DNA of 41,189 nucleotides from Streptomyces sp. SM1. Lineage in GTDB: Bacteria > Actinomycetota > Actinomycetes > Streptomycetales > Streptomycetaceae. Location: positions 1-41,189 of the forward strand of contig NZ_NEUB01000361.1 of NCBI RefSeq assembly GCF_002910825.1. Direction: 5' to 3'. Each line of letters begins with the position of its first letter. Within the stretch, counting starts at the first letter, position 1. Shown here in pieces: positions 1 through 7,326 of the stretch. The notes under the pieces were generated by a model. The model was not told where the DNA came from. It was given only the letters and a program-made list of their open reading frames with translations, and searched no databases. The position numbers and the translations under genes are program-made.

Positions 1-397
1 CGCCCCGGTGTGCGCAGCGGCGGGTCCGCGCCCGGTCCGGCCCTCGCACTTCCGCCCCATCACTCCCTCACGCTCCTTTACGCGCCCCGTCCCCGTATCC
101 GCTCCGGCGTGCCGTGCGGGGCGCGGATGCCGCGCTGCCGTAGTGATTTGGCCGTTCTCCCAGGTCGCCGACGGAGCGGGCCGGGCCCGGCGGTATGCCG
201 CTGACCGGATGCGTCGGCCCGCGCGCACGGCGCGTCCGCCGCCGTGCGCCCCCTGGGCGCTGGCTGGTTGCGTGCCTCTTTGTGAAAAGGCGTATTCGCT
301 CAGTAAAGGTAAGGCGTAGGGTCGGGCATATGCGGACTGGGGTTTCCTTATCGGGCGGGGTGCGGCGCAGGCCGCGGTCGGGAAGTGGAGGGGGGCG
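1..397. other. non-coding stretch, nothing recognised
   Basis: I see no convincing gene here. The reading frames that cross it have the low-complexity Arg/Pro/Ala composition of shadow frames in GC-rich DNA. A short hairpin is visible (GCGCCC at 246-251 with GGGCGC at 255-260). A comparatively AT-rich patch at about 280-330 could hold the promoter of the small gene that starts at 398, but I cannot place -35 and -10 boxes with confidence. Confidence 0.4.
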
Positions 398-586
398 ATG
401 AACGACGGCACGGTGACTCTTCCCTGGCTCGTCGTGCGCCAGGACGACAACGGCAATCGCTACCGGGTGGGCAGGTACGCGACCCGCGCCGAGGCGGAGA
501 GGATCGCGGACAGCCTCGACGGGCGCGGACACAAACAGCTCTACTGGGTCGAGCGGATCAGCCGGGCGGGAACACCGGCGGACTGA
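398..586 (+). CDS. small conserved hypothetical protein (62 aa)
   Basis: This is a 62-residue soluble protein with no signal peptide or membrane segment. The ATG at 398 follows a strong purine-rich ribosome site (GGAGGGGGG, 388-396). The sequence has a beta-strand-like start (LPWLVVRQDDNGNRYRVG) and then a helix rich in Ala and Glu (ATRAEAERIADSL), ending in a Tyr-Trp-Val strand. This pattern resembles the small SPOR-like proteins common in Streptomyces, but I cannot assign a function. Its nearest neighbour, the NUDIX gene, starts 89 bases downstream and has its own promoter-like box, so co-transcription is not required. The amino-acid composition is balanced, unlike shadow frames here. Confidence 0.75.
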   Translation: MNDGTVTLPWLVVRQDDNGNRYRVGRYATRAEAERIADSLDGRGHKQLYWVERISRAGTPAD

Positions 587-662
587 CCCGTACCGGAACG
601 CCGGCCCGGACCACCGGAATGTGGGCGCGCGGGCCTTCGCCGGACGCGGCGGGCCCCTCCCG

Positions 663-668
663 TAGGCT
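663..668 (+). promoter_or_regulatory. -10 box of a leaderless transcript (NUDIX gene)
   Basis: TAGGCT fits the actinobacterial -10 pattern TANNNT and ends seven bases before the ATG at 676. There is no Shine-Dalgarno sequence in between, so transcription probably starts at or next to the start codon. I could not define a good -35 box. Confidence 0.45.
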
Positions 669-675
669 CCGGCGC

Positions 676-1122
676 ATGAGCGAGCGGATCGTGGTGGTCG
701 GTGCGGCCCTGTGGCACGAGGAGCGGCTGCTCGCCGCCCGCAGAAGCGCGCCCGCCGAACTGGCCGGGCGCTGGGAACTGCCGGGCGGCAAGGTCGAGCC
801 GGGGGAGAGCCCGGACGCGGCGGTGGTACGGGAGTTGCGCGAGGAACTCGGTGTCGACGCCGAGGCGGGAGAGCGCGTCCCGGGTCAGTGGCCGCTGCGG
901 ACGCCGTACGTGATGCAGGTGTGGACCGCCCGCCTGCGCCCCGGATCCGCGGCGCCCCGGCCCCTCGAGGACCACGACGACCTGCGCTGGCTCACCCCGG
1001 ACCGGATCTGGGACGTCGACTGGCTCGACCACGATGTGCCCGCCGTCCGGGACGCCCTCGCCCATCTCGGCCTGGCGAGAGGGCGTGCGAAGCACGACTC
1101 CGGCGCGCGGGCGCGGGAGTGA
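676..1122 (+). CDS. NUDIX hydrolase (MutT-like)
   Basis: A 148-residue cytoplasmic pyrophosphohydrolase of the NUDIX family. These enzymes cleave nucleoside diphosphates linked to another group, for example oxidised dNTPs. The complete NUDIX box G-x5-E-x7-REUxEExGU is visible at about residues 37-60 (GGKVEPGESPDAAVVRELRE followed by ELGV), which supplies the Mg-binding glutamates. The N-terminus (IVVVGAALWHEERLLAARR) is the usual first beta strand of MutT-type proteins. ATG 676 is chosen because a longer frame upstream is Arg/Gly-rich shadow sequence and because TAGGCT lies seven bases before it, implying a leaderless mRNA. The true substrate cannot be read from sequence. A MutT-like sanitising role is the family default. 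Confidence 0.9.
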   Translation: MSERIVVVGAALWHEERLLAARRSAPAELAGRWELPGGKVEPGESPDAAVVRELREELGVDAEAGERVPGQWPLRTPYVMQVWTARLRPGSAAPRPLEDHDDLRWLTPDRIWDVDWLDHDVPAVRDALAHLGLARGRAKHDSGARARE

Positions 1123-1211
1123 CGGGGCGTGGGCGCCTTTCCGCGCCTTTCGTGCCACGACGTGCCGCCGAACACGGTACTCCGTCCGGAATATCGGGCA
1201 TGTGCCTATCA

Positions 1212-1235
1212 ACCCCATGAAATCGGACATGGGGT
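1212..1235 (+). other. inverted repeat upstream of the HATPase gene
   Basis: ACCCCATG (1212-1219) is perfectly complementary to CATGGGGT (1228-1235) around an 8-base centre. It lies about 40 bases before the HATPase start and 90 bases after the NUDIX stop. It could be a weak terminator of the NUDIX transcript or an operator. Sequence alone does not decide. Confidence 0.35.
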
Positions 1236-1274
1236 GAGCCTCCTCTCACTCCCCCGGGCGGGGAAGTGATCCGT

Positions 1275-1673
1275 GTGACCGACACCGACGGCGACCGGGC
1301 CGCGTGGACCTTCTCCGCCGACCCCGGAGCCGTGCGCGCCGCCCGCCGCGCCGTCCGCCGCCAACTGCGTCTCTGGGACCTCGACAGCGTCGGCGACCTC
1401 GCGGCCCTGCTGGTCGGCGAACTGGTCACCAACGCCCTGCGGCACGCCACCGGCCCCATCGGTGTCCGCCTGGTACGCCCCGACGGCCTCGCCGACATCC
1501 TCCTCGTGGAAGTCTCCGACCCGCTCCCCGATCCCCCGCGCGAACGCCCCGCCCGGCCGGAGGACGAGGGCGGGCGCGGACTGCAGCTCCTGGCCTCCGC
1601 CTCCCGCCGCTGGGGCACCCGGCCCGGTGCCGTCGGCAAGACCGTGTGGTTCGAACTCACGGTCCCGCGTTGA
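1275..1673 (+). CDS. stand-alone HATPase_c ATP-binding protein (anti-sigma/RsbW-like)
   Basis: A 132-residue GHKL ATPase domain of the kind that acts as serine kinase or anti-sigma factor in actinomycete stress and development circuits. The N-box (ELVTNALRHA), the G1-like Asp region (VEVSDPLPDPP) and the G2 box (DEGGRGLQLLASASRRWG) are all present, and it ends with GKTVWFEL. GTG 1275 is preferred because GGGGAA (1260-1265) sits nine bases upstream. GTG 1266 in the same frame is possible but has no spacing to that site. The domain closely resembles the C-terminal domain of the large phosphatase encoded next door, including the shared KTVWFEL ending, so the two may act on the same partners. No partner anti-anti-sigma gene is visible. 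Confidence 0.85.
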   Translation: MTDTDGDRAAWTFSADPGAVRAARRAVRRQLRLWDLDSVGDLAALLVGELVTNALRHATGPIGVRLVRPDGLADILLVEVSDPLPDPPRERPARPEDEGGRGLQLLASASRRWGTRPGAVGKTVWFELTVPR

Positions 1674-1940
1674 GCCCTCGCACGGCCGTTCACCGGTGTA
1701 CGCGACCGCCCCTTCCGTCGAGTGACCGGTTCCGGTCCGTGGCGGTTGTCGAAGAGGGGGGTTCGACGACGTGTCCGCTGGTTAGAAGACTGGAAGTGTT
1801 CTCACGGCGCGGACCGAAATGCATCGGGACCGTGCTGTGATCGTGAACACCGTGTTGTGCGGCGCCGTAGTGCTGGATACTGCGGGCAGCCGCCCCCGGT
1901 GACCGGTGCCGGACGCGGTGAGCTGGAGGGGACGGTTCGC

Positions 1941-4580
1941 GTGAGCGGGATACCAGCGAAGGCCACGGAGTCCGAGGACTCGTCGGGCGGCGCGAGGAGC
2001 GGGGCCACAGGCGGCCCCTTCTCCGGCGATGCCCCGTCCGGCGACGGGATGTGGCAGAGCAGTCCGCCCGGCTCCATGTACGACTACATCAAGGTCGCCT
2101 CGTTCTCCATCGGTCCGGACGGACTGGTCGACCAGTGGAGCCTGCGCGCCGAGCAGATCTTCGGCATCCCCGCGGACCGCGCCGTCGGCATGGACCCCAT
2201 CGAGGCGTTCATCGAGCCCGTCCGCCGGGAGCGCGGCCAGCGCAAGATGGCCGAGATCCTCGACGGCCGGGAGTGGACCGGAGTGGTGCCCTTCCGGCTG
2301 CCGGACTCCCTGGTGGCGGACGAGCGCGACCGTGAGGGTCTCGCCGAGGTCTACGTCATGCCGACGCGGACCGAGGAGGGCGAGAGGGCCGCCGTCTGCA
2401 TCGTCGTCGACGTCCGCACCCTGCGCCGTATCGAGACCGATCTCGCCGCCTCGCAGGCGATATTCGGCCAGTCTCCGTTCGGCTTCCTGCTGATCGACGC
2501 CGAGCTGCGGGTACGGCGCGCCAACCACCGGTTCGCGTCCATCTTCGGCGGCACCCCCGACGACCACCGCGGCAAGGGTGTGCACGACTATCTGCCGCGC
2601 GGGGAGGCCGAGCGGGTCGCGGCGACCCTGCGCCGGGTCCTGGAGTCCGGCAACTCCATCACGGACATGCACGTCACGGGCCATGTGCCCGGCTCCGACG
2701 AGCGCCGCCACTGGTCCGTCAACCTCTACCGCGTCCACAGCGGCAGCGGCCGGCCCATCGGCATCGCCTGGCTCGGCACCGACATCACCGCCCGCCGCGC
2801 CGCCGCCCGGGAGGCCGCCGCCGCACGGCGCAATCTCGCCCTTCTCAACGAGGCGGGCGCCCGGATCGGCAACTCCCTGGACCTGGAGACGACCGCCCGC
2901 GAACTCCTCGACGTCGTCGTCCCCGGCTTCTGCGACCTGGCCACCGTCGACCTGTACCAGGGCCTGCTGGCCGGTGACGAGACGCCCCCGGGACTCGCCG
3001 ACGGCAGCGCGGAGGTACGCAGGGTCGCCTTCGCCAGCGCCGTCTCCGACGCGCCGTTCAGCAGCAGCGGGGATCCCGTCAAGCTGGGCGCCGTCCACCA
3101 CTACCCCTTCAACTCGGCCTGTGCGGACGCCCTGCGCACCGCCCGCCCGCAGAAGGTCCCCGGTGAGGACGGGGGGCTGGTGCAGTCCACGCTCGCCGTG
3201 CCGATGGTCGCCCACGACACCGTGGTGGGCCTCGTCCAGTTCGCCCGCACCAAGGGCAGCGAGCCGTTCGGCGACCGCGACCGCGACCTCGCGGTCGAAC
3301 TGGCTGCGCGGGCCGCCGTCTGCATCGACAACGCCCGCCTGTACCGGCGCGAGCACGAACGCGCGCTGATACTGCAGCGGTCGCTGCTCCCGCCCGGCGA
3401 CCCGGAGGCGTCCGGCCTCGACATCGCCTGCCGCTACCTGCCGGGCAGCATGGCGACGGGCCGGTCCAGCGAGGTCGGCGGTGACTGGTTCGACGTCATC
3501 GAACTGCCCGGTCACCGCACCGCGCTGGTCGTCGGCGACGTCATGGGGCGCGGTCTGCGCGCGGCCGTGGCGATGGGTGAACTGCGCACCGCCGTACGCA
3601 CCCTGGCCCAGCTCGACCTGGAACCCGCCGAGGTGCTCTCCCAGCTGGACGAGATCGCCCGGGGCCTCGGCGCCCCCGGCGGGCCCTCCCAGGCCTTCGC
3701 GGGAGGCGTCCAGCAGGCCACCAGAGCCGCCCGCCGCCCCCGCGAGGCGGATCTCTCCGAGGTCTACCTGGCAACCTGTGTCTACGCCGTCTACGACTCG
3801 GTGACGAGGCGCTGCACGTTCGCCAACGCGGGCCATCTGCCGCCCGTCCTGGTCGAACCGGGCGAGCCCGCGCTGATGCTGGACGTGCCGCCCGGCATGC
3901 CGCTCGGCGTCGGCGGGGAGCCCTTCGAGGAGGTGGAGGTCGAACTGCCCGAAGGCGCCCTGCTCGCGCTCTACACGGATGGACTGGTCGAAAGCCGCGA
4001 TCACCCCCTCGACGAGGGCCTCCAGGCCTTCGTGAGCGCCCTGAGGGACCCCTCCGCACCTCTGGAGGACGTCTGCGACCACGTTCTCAACACCCTCGAC
4101 ACCCACCACGGCGAGGACGACATCGCCCTGCTGATGGCCCGCGTCCAGGGACTGCCCGCCGACTCCGTCGGCGACTGGACCCTGCCCCGCGAGCCCCGCA
4201 GCGTGGGCCGCGCCCGCGAGTACGCCCGGACACAACTGCTGGCCTGGGGCATGGAGCCCCTGGTCGACACCACGGAACTCCTGGTCAGCGAACTGGTCAC
4301 CAACGCCCTGCGCTACGGCGAGGGCGAGATCAGGCTCCGGCTCCTCCTCGACCGCACCCTGGTCTGCGAGGTCTGGGACTCCGGCCTGGTCCAGCCCCGC
4401 CGCCGGCGCGCCCGCGACACCGACGAGGGCGGCCGCGGCCTCCAGCTCGTCGGCCTGCTCAGCGCGGCCTGGGGCTCACGCCGTACCCCGCGGGGCAAGA
4501 CGGTCTGGTTCGAACTCCCCCTCCCCGGCACCGACACGACCCTCACCGACCCGGCGGAGGCCCTGCTGAGCCTGTTCTGA
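1941..4580 (+). CDS. PAS-PAS-GAF-SpoIIE (PP2C) phosphatase with C-terminal HATPase
   Basis: An 879-residue cytoplasmic sensor phosphatase. Family members dephosphorylate anti-anti-sigma factors and so control alternative sigma factors. Order: disordered Ser/Gly-rich tail (1-45), PAS (about 47-165), second PAS (about 172-285), GAF (about 300-465), SpoIIE/PP2C (about 477-730) and HATPase_c (about 745-870). PP2C metal ligands appear in GGDWFDV (about 513) with VVGDVMGRG, in YTDGLVE (about 678) and in GEDDIALL (about 724). The HATPase has the N-box ELVTNALRYG and G2 DEGGRGLQLVG. GTG 1941 is chosen because GGAGGG (1925-1930) lies ten bases upstream. An in-frame extension to 1722 is unlikely because it is Arg/Trp-rich and lacks a ribosome site. 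Fusion of phosphatase and kinase-like domains is common in Streptomyces. The signal sensed by PAS and GAF is unknown. Confidence 0.93.
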   Translation: MSGIPAKATESEDSSGGARSGATGGPFSGDAPSGDGMWQSSPPGSMYDYIKVASFSIGPDGLVDQWSLRAEQIFGIPADRAVGMDPIEAFIEPVRRERGQRKMAEILDGREWTGVVPFRLPDSLVADERDREGLAEVYVMPTRTEEGERAAVCIVVDVRTLRRIETDLAASQAIFGQSPFGFLLIDAELRVRRANHRFASIFGGTPDDHRGKGVHDYLPRGEAERVAATLRRVLESGNSITDMHVTGHVPGSDERRHWSVNLYRVHSGSGRPIGIAWLGTDITARRAAAREAAAARRNLALLNEAGARIGNSLDLETTARELLDVVVPGFCDLATVDLYQGLLAGDETPPGLADGSAEVRRVAFASAVSDAPFSSSGDPVKLGAVHHYPFNSACADALRTARPQKVPGEDGGLVQSTLAVPMVAHDTVVGLVQFARTKGSEPFGDRDRDLAVELAARAAVCIDNARLYRREHERALILQRSLLPPGDPEASGLDIACRYLPGSMATGRSSEVGGDWFDVIELPGHRTALVVGDVMGRGLRAAVAMGELRTAVRTLAQLDLEPAEVLSQLDEIARGLGAPGGPSQAFAGGVQQATRAARRPREADLSEVYLATCVYAVYDSVTRRCTFANAGHLPPVLVEPGEPALMLDVPPGMPLGVGGEPFEEVEVELPEGALLALYTDGLVESRDHPLDEGLQAFVSALRDPSAPLEDVCDHVLNTLDTHHGEDDIALLMARVQGLPADSVGDWTLPREPRSVGRAREYARTQLLAWGMEPLVDTTELLVSELVTNALRYGEGEIRLRLLLDRTLVCEVWDSGLVQPRRRRARDTDEGGRGLQLVGLLSAAWGSRRTPRGKTVWFELPLPGTDTTLTDPAEALLSLF

Positions 4581-4582
4581 CG

Positions 4583-4606
4583 GTACGCCGGCGTAGTGCG
4601 TACGCT
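4583..4606 (+). promoter_or_regulatory. promoter of a leaderless GNAT transcript
   Basis: TACGCT (4601-4606) fits TANNNT and ends six bases before the GTG at 4613. A -35-like CTGACG lies near 4577-4582, an 18-base spacer away. No ribosome-binding site separates the -10 box from the start codon, so the mRNA is probably leaderless. Confidence 0.4.
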
Positions 4607-4612
4607 CGTGCC

Positions 4613-5174
4613 GTGCACCTCAATCCCGCCGCCCCGGTCCGCCTGACGACCGGCGGCCTCACCCTGCGCCCCTGGACCCCGGAGGACGCCGCCGCCCTCG
4701 CCGAGCCGTACCGGGACGAGGCCCTGCGCCGCTGGGTGAGCGCGCCCGTGCACGACGAGACGGACGCGGCGCGCCGGGTGGCCGAGCAGCGGCGCGGCTG
4801 GGAGACCGGCGAACGGCTCGCCTTCGCCGTGGTGGAGACGGGGTCGCCCGGCACCCGGCCGGCGGGCAACGTGGTCCTCGAACGCCGTGCCACGCCCTCC
4901 TCCTCGGCCGAGGTCGGCTACTGGACGGCGGCCCACGCACGGGGCCGGGGGAGTGGCCCCGCGCGCTGTGACGGCCCTGGCCGACTGGGCGTTCGCGACC
5001 TTCGCGCGGGAGGGCCTGCTCCGTCTGGAACTGCTGCACCAGGTGGACAACGCGGCCTCCTGCCGGGTCGCGGAGAAGAGCGGCTTCGCCCTGTCCGGCG
5101 TGCTCCCCGCCGCCCCGCCCGCCTTCCCCCTGAACGGCCACCGGCACATACGGCAGGCGCCCACCGCGGCGTGA
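4613..5174 (+). pseudogene. GNAT N-acetyltransferase, interrupted by a +1 frameshift
   Basis: The two halves of one GNAT (RimJ/RimL-like) acetyltransferase lie in different frames. The 5' half (from GTG 4613) reads LTTGGLTLRPWTPEDAAALA and on to GNVVLERRATPSSSAEVGYW. The 3' half (to the TGA at 5172-5174) reads VAPRAVTALADWAF, then LLRLELLHQVDNAASCRVAE and KSGFALSGVLP. The acetyl-CoA loop is split: reading ARGRG then VAPRAV needs one G removed from the five-G run at about 4947-4952. All hallmark GNAT strands are otherwise intact, so the damage is recent or is a sequencing error. Repaired length is about 186 aa, normal for the family. The substrate is unknown. Confidence 0.75.
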
Positions 5175-5264
5175 TCGCAACCGGAACACCCGTTCCCCTC
5201 GTCCTCCCCTCAACATCAACCACACGGCTGCCGCGAGGGAGTCGACACGCGAAGGGGAGCCGGC

Positions 5265-6550
5265 ATGGAGCGTACGGACCCGCAGGAACCGTCGACCCCG
5301 GCGGACCCCCCGACCCCGACCCCGGAACCGGCCGGGGCGAGCGGTCCGGACGGCGACGGCGACGGCGCCACCCCGCGGGAGCCTGCCGAGGCCGGCTCAC
5401 CGCCCGGCGAGCCGCGTGCGCAACCCGGGCCGTCGCGTGCGGAGCCGGCAGGAGCGGGTGACGCGGGTGACGCGGTCTCCCCGGGGGAGCGGACCGAAGG
5501 CGACTCCGCCGCGGTCCCCGACGGGCGGGCCGGCGGACGCCGCAGACCCTGGGTCCGCCGGGTCAGACGCGCCGCCCTCGTGCTCGCCCTTCTCCTGATC
5601 GTGCCGATCCTGGCCGTCGAGACCGCCCTGCGCGTCAACTACATGGGTGATCCGGTGGACGGCACGTACACCGTGACCGGGACGCCATGTGGCTCGGGCA
5701 CGCCTGGGTGGACGGGCGGAAGCAGGACGCCGACGTCACCGCGTTCGCCCGCCGCCTCGAGGACACCGGCATCCGTGACCTCTACGTCCACTCCGGTCCG
5801 CTGGAGCACGACGGCACCCTGCCGAAGTCCACGTACCCGCGCGCCCGCCGGCTGATCGACGCCGTGCACCGCGAGCTGCCGGGCGTCCGGGTCCAGGCGT
5901 TCCTCGGCGATGTCCTCGCCAACGGGGGCCCCGACGGACTGCACCTGGACCGCGCCGCCACCCGCGCGGAGGTCGTCCGCAGCGCCGGCCAGGTCCTGGA
6001 CGCCGGCTATGAGGGCGTCCATCTCGACCTGGAACCCCTGCACTCCGACGATCCGGACTACCTCTCGCTCCTGGACGACCTGCGCACCGTCGCCCGGGCC
6101 GAGGACGCCCAACTGTCCGTCGCCGCGCACCAGATCGCCCCGCTCCCGGAGCTCCACACCGTCGCCGGTCTCTTCGCCGACAACCCCAAGTGGTGGTCCC
6201 AGGCGTTCTTCGGCCAGGCCGCCCGGCGCGTCGACCAGATCGCCGTGATGTCGTACGACACCGCGCGGCCGCTGGAGAGCACCTACGGCGGCTACGTGGC
6301 CCAGCAGACCTCGCTCGCCCTGGAGGTCACCCCGCCCACCACCCACCTGCTGATGGGCCTGCCGTTCTACTACGAGAGCAACCCCAGCCACTGGGGTCAC
6401 GCCGAGACCGTGGCCGCCGCCGTACGCGGCGTCCGCCTCGGTCTCTCCCGGACGGACGCCGACCGCGAACTCTTCGGTGTGGCCCCGTACATCGACTTCG
6501 CGGCGACGGAGACGAACTGGAAGGAGTACCGGCAGGGCTGGGTCCGCTAA
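5265..6550 (+). pseudogene. membrane-anchored GH18-like (TIM-barrel) protein, -1 frameshift
   Basis: A 5' part from ATG 5265 (ribosome site AAGGGGAG) encodes a Pro/Gly/Asp-rich cytoplasmic tail of about 95 residues, an Arg patch and one membrane helix (AALVLALLLIVPILAVETAL). The frame breaks at about 5679-5683. The 3' part (DAMWLGHAWVDG to the TAA at 6548-6550) is a glycosidase-like barrel: YEGVHLDLEP resembles the GH18 active-site strand, VDQIAVMSYDT the next strand and LLMGLPFYYE a later one. One missing G in CCGGGAC restores a single protein of about 428 aa, facing outward with a lytic-type barrel. The substrate is not known. If the frameshift is real, the 3' part from ATG 5687 would lack its anchor. 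Its stop overlaps the convergent sdhB stop. Confidence 0.7.
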
Positions 6551-7326
6551 GGCCTGTCCGAGGACCGCCTCCTGATCTTCGATCCCAGCCACACCAGCGG
6601 GTCGTACTTGCGGTCCGCCGCCCGCTCCTTCATAGGGATCAGCGCGTTGTCCGTGATCTTGATGCCCTCGGGGCAGACCTCCGTGCAGCACTTGGTGATG
6701 TTGCAGTAGCCGAGGCCGTGTTCGTCCTGTGCCGTGCGTGCCCGGTCCAGGCCGGACTCCCCGGCCGCGTCCAGCGGGTGCATGTCCAGCTCCGCGATCC
6801 GCATCAGGAAGCGCGGCCCGGCGAACACCGGTTTGTTCTCCTCGTGGTCACGGACCACGTGGCAGACGTCCTGGCACAGGAAGCACTCGATGCACTTGCG
6901 GAACTCCTGCGAGCGGTCCACGTCCTCCTGCATCATCCGGTACTCGCCCGGACCGACCCCCTCCGGTGGTACGAAGGCCGGGACCTGCCGGGCCTTGGTG
7001 TAGTTGAAGCCGACGTCCGTCACCAGGTCGCGGATGACCGGGAAGGCCCGCAGCGGCGTCACGGTGATCGTCTCGTCCGGCTCGAAGACCGACATGCGGG
7101 TCATGCACAGCAGCCGCGGACGCCCGTTGATCTCCGCGGAGCACGAACCGCACTTGCCGGCCTTGCAGTTCCAGCGCACGGCGAGATCCGGGGTCTGGGT
7201 GGCCTGGAGGCGGTGGATGATGTCGAGCACCACCTCGCCGTCGTTCACCTCGACCCGGAAGTCCTCCAGGCCGCCGCCCTGCACGTCCCCCCGCCACACC
7301 TTGAAGCGGGCCTCATAGCTGCTCAC
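6547..7326 (-). CDS. sdhB: succinate dehydrogenase iron-sulfur subunit
   Basis: A 259-residue iron-sulfur subunit that passes electrons from the flavoprotein to the membrane anchor. Three clusters are readable: [2Fe-2S] ligands in CKAGKCGSCSAEINGRPRLL plus the next Cys, [4Fe-4S] ligands in CIECFLCQDVC, and the [3Fe-4S]/[4Fe-4S] motif in CNITKCCTEVCPEG. GTG at 7326 overlaps the sdhA stop by four bases (GTGA), a sign of translational coupling. It is the last gene of the minus-strand order sdhC-sdhA-sdhB. That order, and the motif types, match the Sdh1 class of mycobacteria and other actinomycetes rather than the classic sdhCDAB operon. The stop codon overlaps that of the convergent GH18-like gene, leaving no room for an intergenic terminator. 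Confidence 0.96.
   Translation of the reverse strand: MSSYEARFKVWRGDVQGGGLEDFRVEVNDGEVVLDIIHRLQATQTPDLAVRWNCKAGKCGSCSAEINGRPRLLCMTRMSVFEPDETITVTPLRAFPVIRDLVTDVGFNYTKARQVPAFVPPEGVGPGEYRMMQEDVDRSQEFRKCIECFLCQDVCHVVRDHEENKPVFAGPRFLMRIAELDMHPLDAAGESGLDRARTAQDEHGLGYCNITKCCTEVCPEGIKITDNALIPMKERAADRKYDPLVWLGSKIRRRSSDRP

Noticed and set aside
1855..1883. Promoter TTGTGC-N17-TACTGC before the SpoIIE phosphatase gene
   Set aside because: The spacing fits but the -10 box lacks the final T, so the match is too weak to list as a feature.
1782..4235. Minus-strand open frame of 817 codons opposite the SpoIIE phosphatase
   Set aside because: Antisense shadow of a clear multi-domain gene, a known artefact of high-GC DNA.
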